From Aulostomus chinensis (Eukaryota; Chordata; Actinopteri; Syngnathiformes; Aulostomidae), in the NCBI GenBank assembly GCA_037954235.1, contig JBBMOA010000005.1, positions 2,001,501-2,065,500 on the forward strand: a DNA stretch of 64,000 bases, written 5' to 3'. The position numbers and the translations under genes are program-made. Of the stretch, positions 61,501 through 64,000 are shown piece after piece (within the stretch, counting starts at the first letter, position 1; each line of letters starts with the position of its first letter). The notes beneath the pieces were generated by a model. The model saw nothing but the letters and a program-made list of their open reading frames with translations, was not told where the DNA came from and searched no databases.

Positions 61501-64000
61501 GAATGGATCCTACTACCTCTCACATGTGAAGCTGCACTTGAGAGTGACAGCCTGAAAACAAGAATGATCCTGCTATCTCTCGAATGTGAAGCTTCACTTG
61601 ACAGTGAAAGCATGAAGACATGAATGATCCTGCTACCTCTCATGTGAAGCTGAACCTGACAGTGACAGCATGAACACATGAATAGATCCTGCAACCTCTC
61701 TCATGTGAAGTTGCACTTGAAAGTGACAGCATGAACACATGAATTGATCCTGGTACCTCTCATGTGAAGCTGCACCTGACAGTGAAAGCATGAACACATG
61801 CATGGATCCTGCTAACTCTCTCATGTGGAGCTGCACTTGACAGTGACAGCATGAACACATGAATGGATTCTGCTACCTCTCATGTTAAGCTGCACCTGAC
61901 AGTGACAGCATGAACACATGCATGGATCCTGCTAACTCTCTCATGTGAAGCTGCACTTGACAGAGAAAGCATGAACACATGAATGGGTCCTGCTCCCTCT
62001 CATTTCAAGCTGCACCTGATAGTGACAGCATGAACACATTCATGGGTCCTGCTACCTCTCATTTGAAGCTGCACTTGACAGTGACAGCATGAACACATGA
62101 ATGGATCCTGCTACTTCTCATTTGAAGCTGCACCTGAAAGTGACACTATGAACACATGAATGGGTCCTGCTACCTCTCATTTGAAGCTGCACTTGACAGT
62201 GACAGCATGAAAGCATGAATGGATCCTGCTACCTCTCATGTGAAGCTCCACCTGAAAGTGACAGCGTGAACACATGAATGGATCCTGCTACCTCTCACAT
62301 GTGAAGCTCCATTTGACAGTGACCGCATGAACACCAGAATGGGTCCGGCTACCTCTCATTTGAAGCTGCACTTGACAGTGAAAGCATGAACACATGAATG
62401 GATCCTTCTACCTCTCTTTTGTGAAGCTGCACTTGACAGTGACCGCATGAACAGATGAATGGATCCAGCTACCTCTCATGTGAAGCTGCACCTGACAGTG
62501 AAAGCGTGAACACATGAATGGATACTGCTACCTTTCTCATTTGAAGCTGCACTTGACAGTGACAGCATGAACACATGAATGATCCTGCTACCTCTCTCGT
62601 GTGAAGCTGCACTTGACAGTGACAGCATGAACACATGAATGATCCTGCTACCTCTAATGTGAAGCTGCACCTGACAGTGACAGCATGAACACATGAATAG
62701 ATCCTGCTACCTCTCTCATGTGAAGCTGCACTTGACAGTGACAGCATGAACACATGAATGGATCCTGGTACCTCTCATGTGAAGCTGCACCTGACAGTGA
62801 AAGCATGAACACATGCATGGATCCTGCTAACTCTCTCATGTGGAGCTGCACTTGACAGTTACAGCATGAACACATGAATGGATTCTGCTACCTCTCATGT
62901 TAAGCTGCACCTGACAGCGACAGCATGAACACATGCATGGATCCTGCTAACTCTCTCATGTGAAGCTGCACTTGACAGAGAAAGCATGAACACATGAATG
63001 GGTCCTGCTACCTCTCATTTCAAGCTGCACCTGATAGTGACAGCATCAACACATTAATGGGTCCTGCTACCTCTCATTTGAAGCTGCACTTGACAGTGAC
63101 AGCATGAACACATGAATGGATCCTGCTACTTCTCATTTGAAGCTGCACCTGACAGTGACACTATGAACACATGAATGGGTCCTGCTACCTCTCATTTGAA
63201 GCTGCACTTGACAGTGACAGCATGAACACATGAATGGATCCTGCTACCTCTCATGTGAAGCTCCACCTGAAAGTGACAGCGTGAACACATGAATGGATCC
63301 TGCTACCTCTCACATGTGAAGCTCCATTTGACAGTGACCGCATGAACACAAGAATGGGTCATGCTACCTCTCATTTGAAGCTGCACTTGACAGTGACAGC
63401 ATGAACACATGAATGGATCCTGCTACCTCTCTAATGTGAAGCTGCACTTGACAGTGACAGCATGAACACATGAATGGATCCTGCTACTTCTCATTTGAAG
63501 CTGCACCTGACAGTGACAGCATGAACACATGAATGGATCCTGCTACGTCTCATTTGAAGCTCCAATTGAAAGTGACCGCATGAACACATGAATGTATCCA
63601 GCTACCTCTCATGTGAAGCTGCACCTGACAGTGACTGCGTGAACACATGAATGGATACTGCTACCTTTCTCATTTGAAGCTGCACTTGACAGTGAAAGCA
63701 TGAACACCTTCATTATCCTGCTACCTCTCTCGTGTGAAGCTGCACTTGACAGTGACAGCATGAACACATGAATTCCTCCTGCTACCTCTCATGTGAAGGT
63801 CCACCTGACAGTGACAGCGTGAACACATGAATGAATCCTAATACCTCTCACGTGTGAAGCTGCACTTTACAGTGACAGCATGAACACATGAATTGATCCT
63901 GCTACCACTCAAATGTGAAGCTGCACTTAATAGTGAAAGCATGAACACATGAATGATCCTGCTACCTCTCATGTTCAGTTGCACTTAACAGTGAAAGCAT

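Larger units (their letters stand above)
19793..64000. repeat. Giant tandem satellite array, unit about 59-61 bp
   Basis: From CTCATGTGAACCTGCAC at 19793 to the window end, every base I scanned belongs to one head-to-tail repeat in a single orientation. A typical unit runs CCTGCTACCTCTCATGTG, AAGCTGCACTTGACAGTG, ACAGCATGAACACATGAATG, GAT. The modal length is 59 bp, with 57-63 bp variants made by CA or CT insertions before CATGTG and by GAATGAT versus GAATGGAT junctions. GC is about 47 percent and CpG is rare. The array continues past the window, so 44.2 kb is a minimum and about 740 units is an arithmetic estimate. Minus-strand open frames here (up to about 146 codons) are by-products of the repeat and are not annotated as genes. 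No tRNA, transposon or gene interrupts it. Confidence 0.97.

Noticed and set aside
19793..64000. CRISPR-like array (regularly spaced repeats)
   Set aside because: There are no unique spacers: the whole 59-61-bp period is repeated, and the context is a vertebrate genome. It is a tandem satellite.
19793..64000. CENP-B box in the satellite unit
   Set aside because: No TTCG-N4-A-N2-CGGG-like pattern was seen in the units; CpG is rare in the monomer.

Overview
The window looks like nuclear DNA of a teleost fish. It has vertebrate-type multi-exon genes with GT-AG introns, fish-type L2-like retrotransposon remnants, hAT elements, a fish-style C2H2 zinc-finger gene and many microsatellites. All exon boundaries were worked out by hand from reading frame and splice sites; family assignments come from remembered protein signatures, not from a search.

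Left part (1-11 kb): two genes lie on the minus strand. The lower-coordinate one is a class I facilitative glucose transporter, most like GLUT3 (slc2a3). Nine coding exons run from 7116 down to 1451 and nearly all have exactly the lengths expected for the family. Upstream of it on the same strand are four coding exons (10930 down to 8469) for the complete PH domain of AKT2. No kinase-domain exon follows anywhere in the window. The transporter gene sits where the kinase should begin, and its own short first coding exon was not found. Repeats in the introns include a GT microsatellite, a pyrimidine-rich tandem repeat, a 14-bp minisatellite and L2-like fragments.

Middle part (11-19.8 kb): a possible akt2 upstream region, a decayed ZBED/hAT transposase (about 12.9-14.5 kb), an L2-like reverse-transcriptase remnant split by a 742-bp non-autonomous hAT element with a perfect 8-bp target duplication, and a two-exon C2H2 zinc-finger gene on the minus strand (19435 down to 16570). 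The zinc-finger gene carries a homopolymer frameshift and a tail of tandem 82-bp finger copies that share a 2-bp deletion.

Right part (about 19.79 kb to the window end): at least 44.2 kb of one uninterrupted direct tandem repeat with a unit of about 59-61 bp, roughly 740 units by arithmetic. I saw no foreign insertion and no orientation change. Variant units recur in long blocks (0.5-1.6 kb), so there is a nested higher-order structure. The common unit can fold into a two-part hairpin and carries paired TGACAG words plus CATGTG/CACATG E-box-like words. The array lies directly upstream of the zinc-finger gene's start. The array, and the akt2-slc2a3 arrangement, are the most unusual things here.
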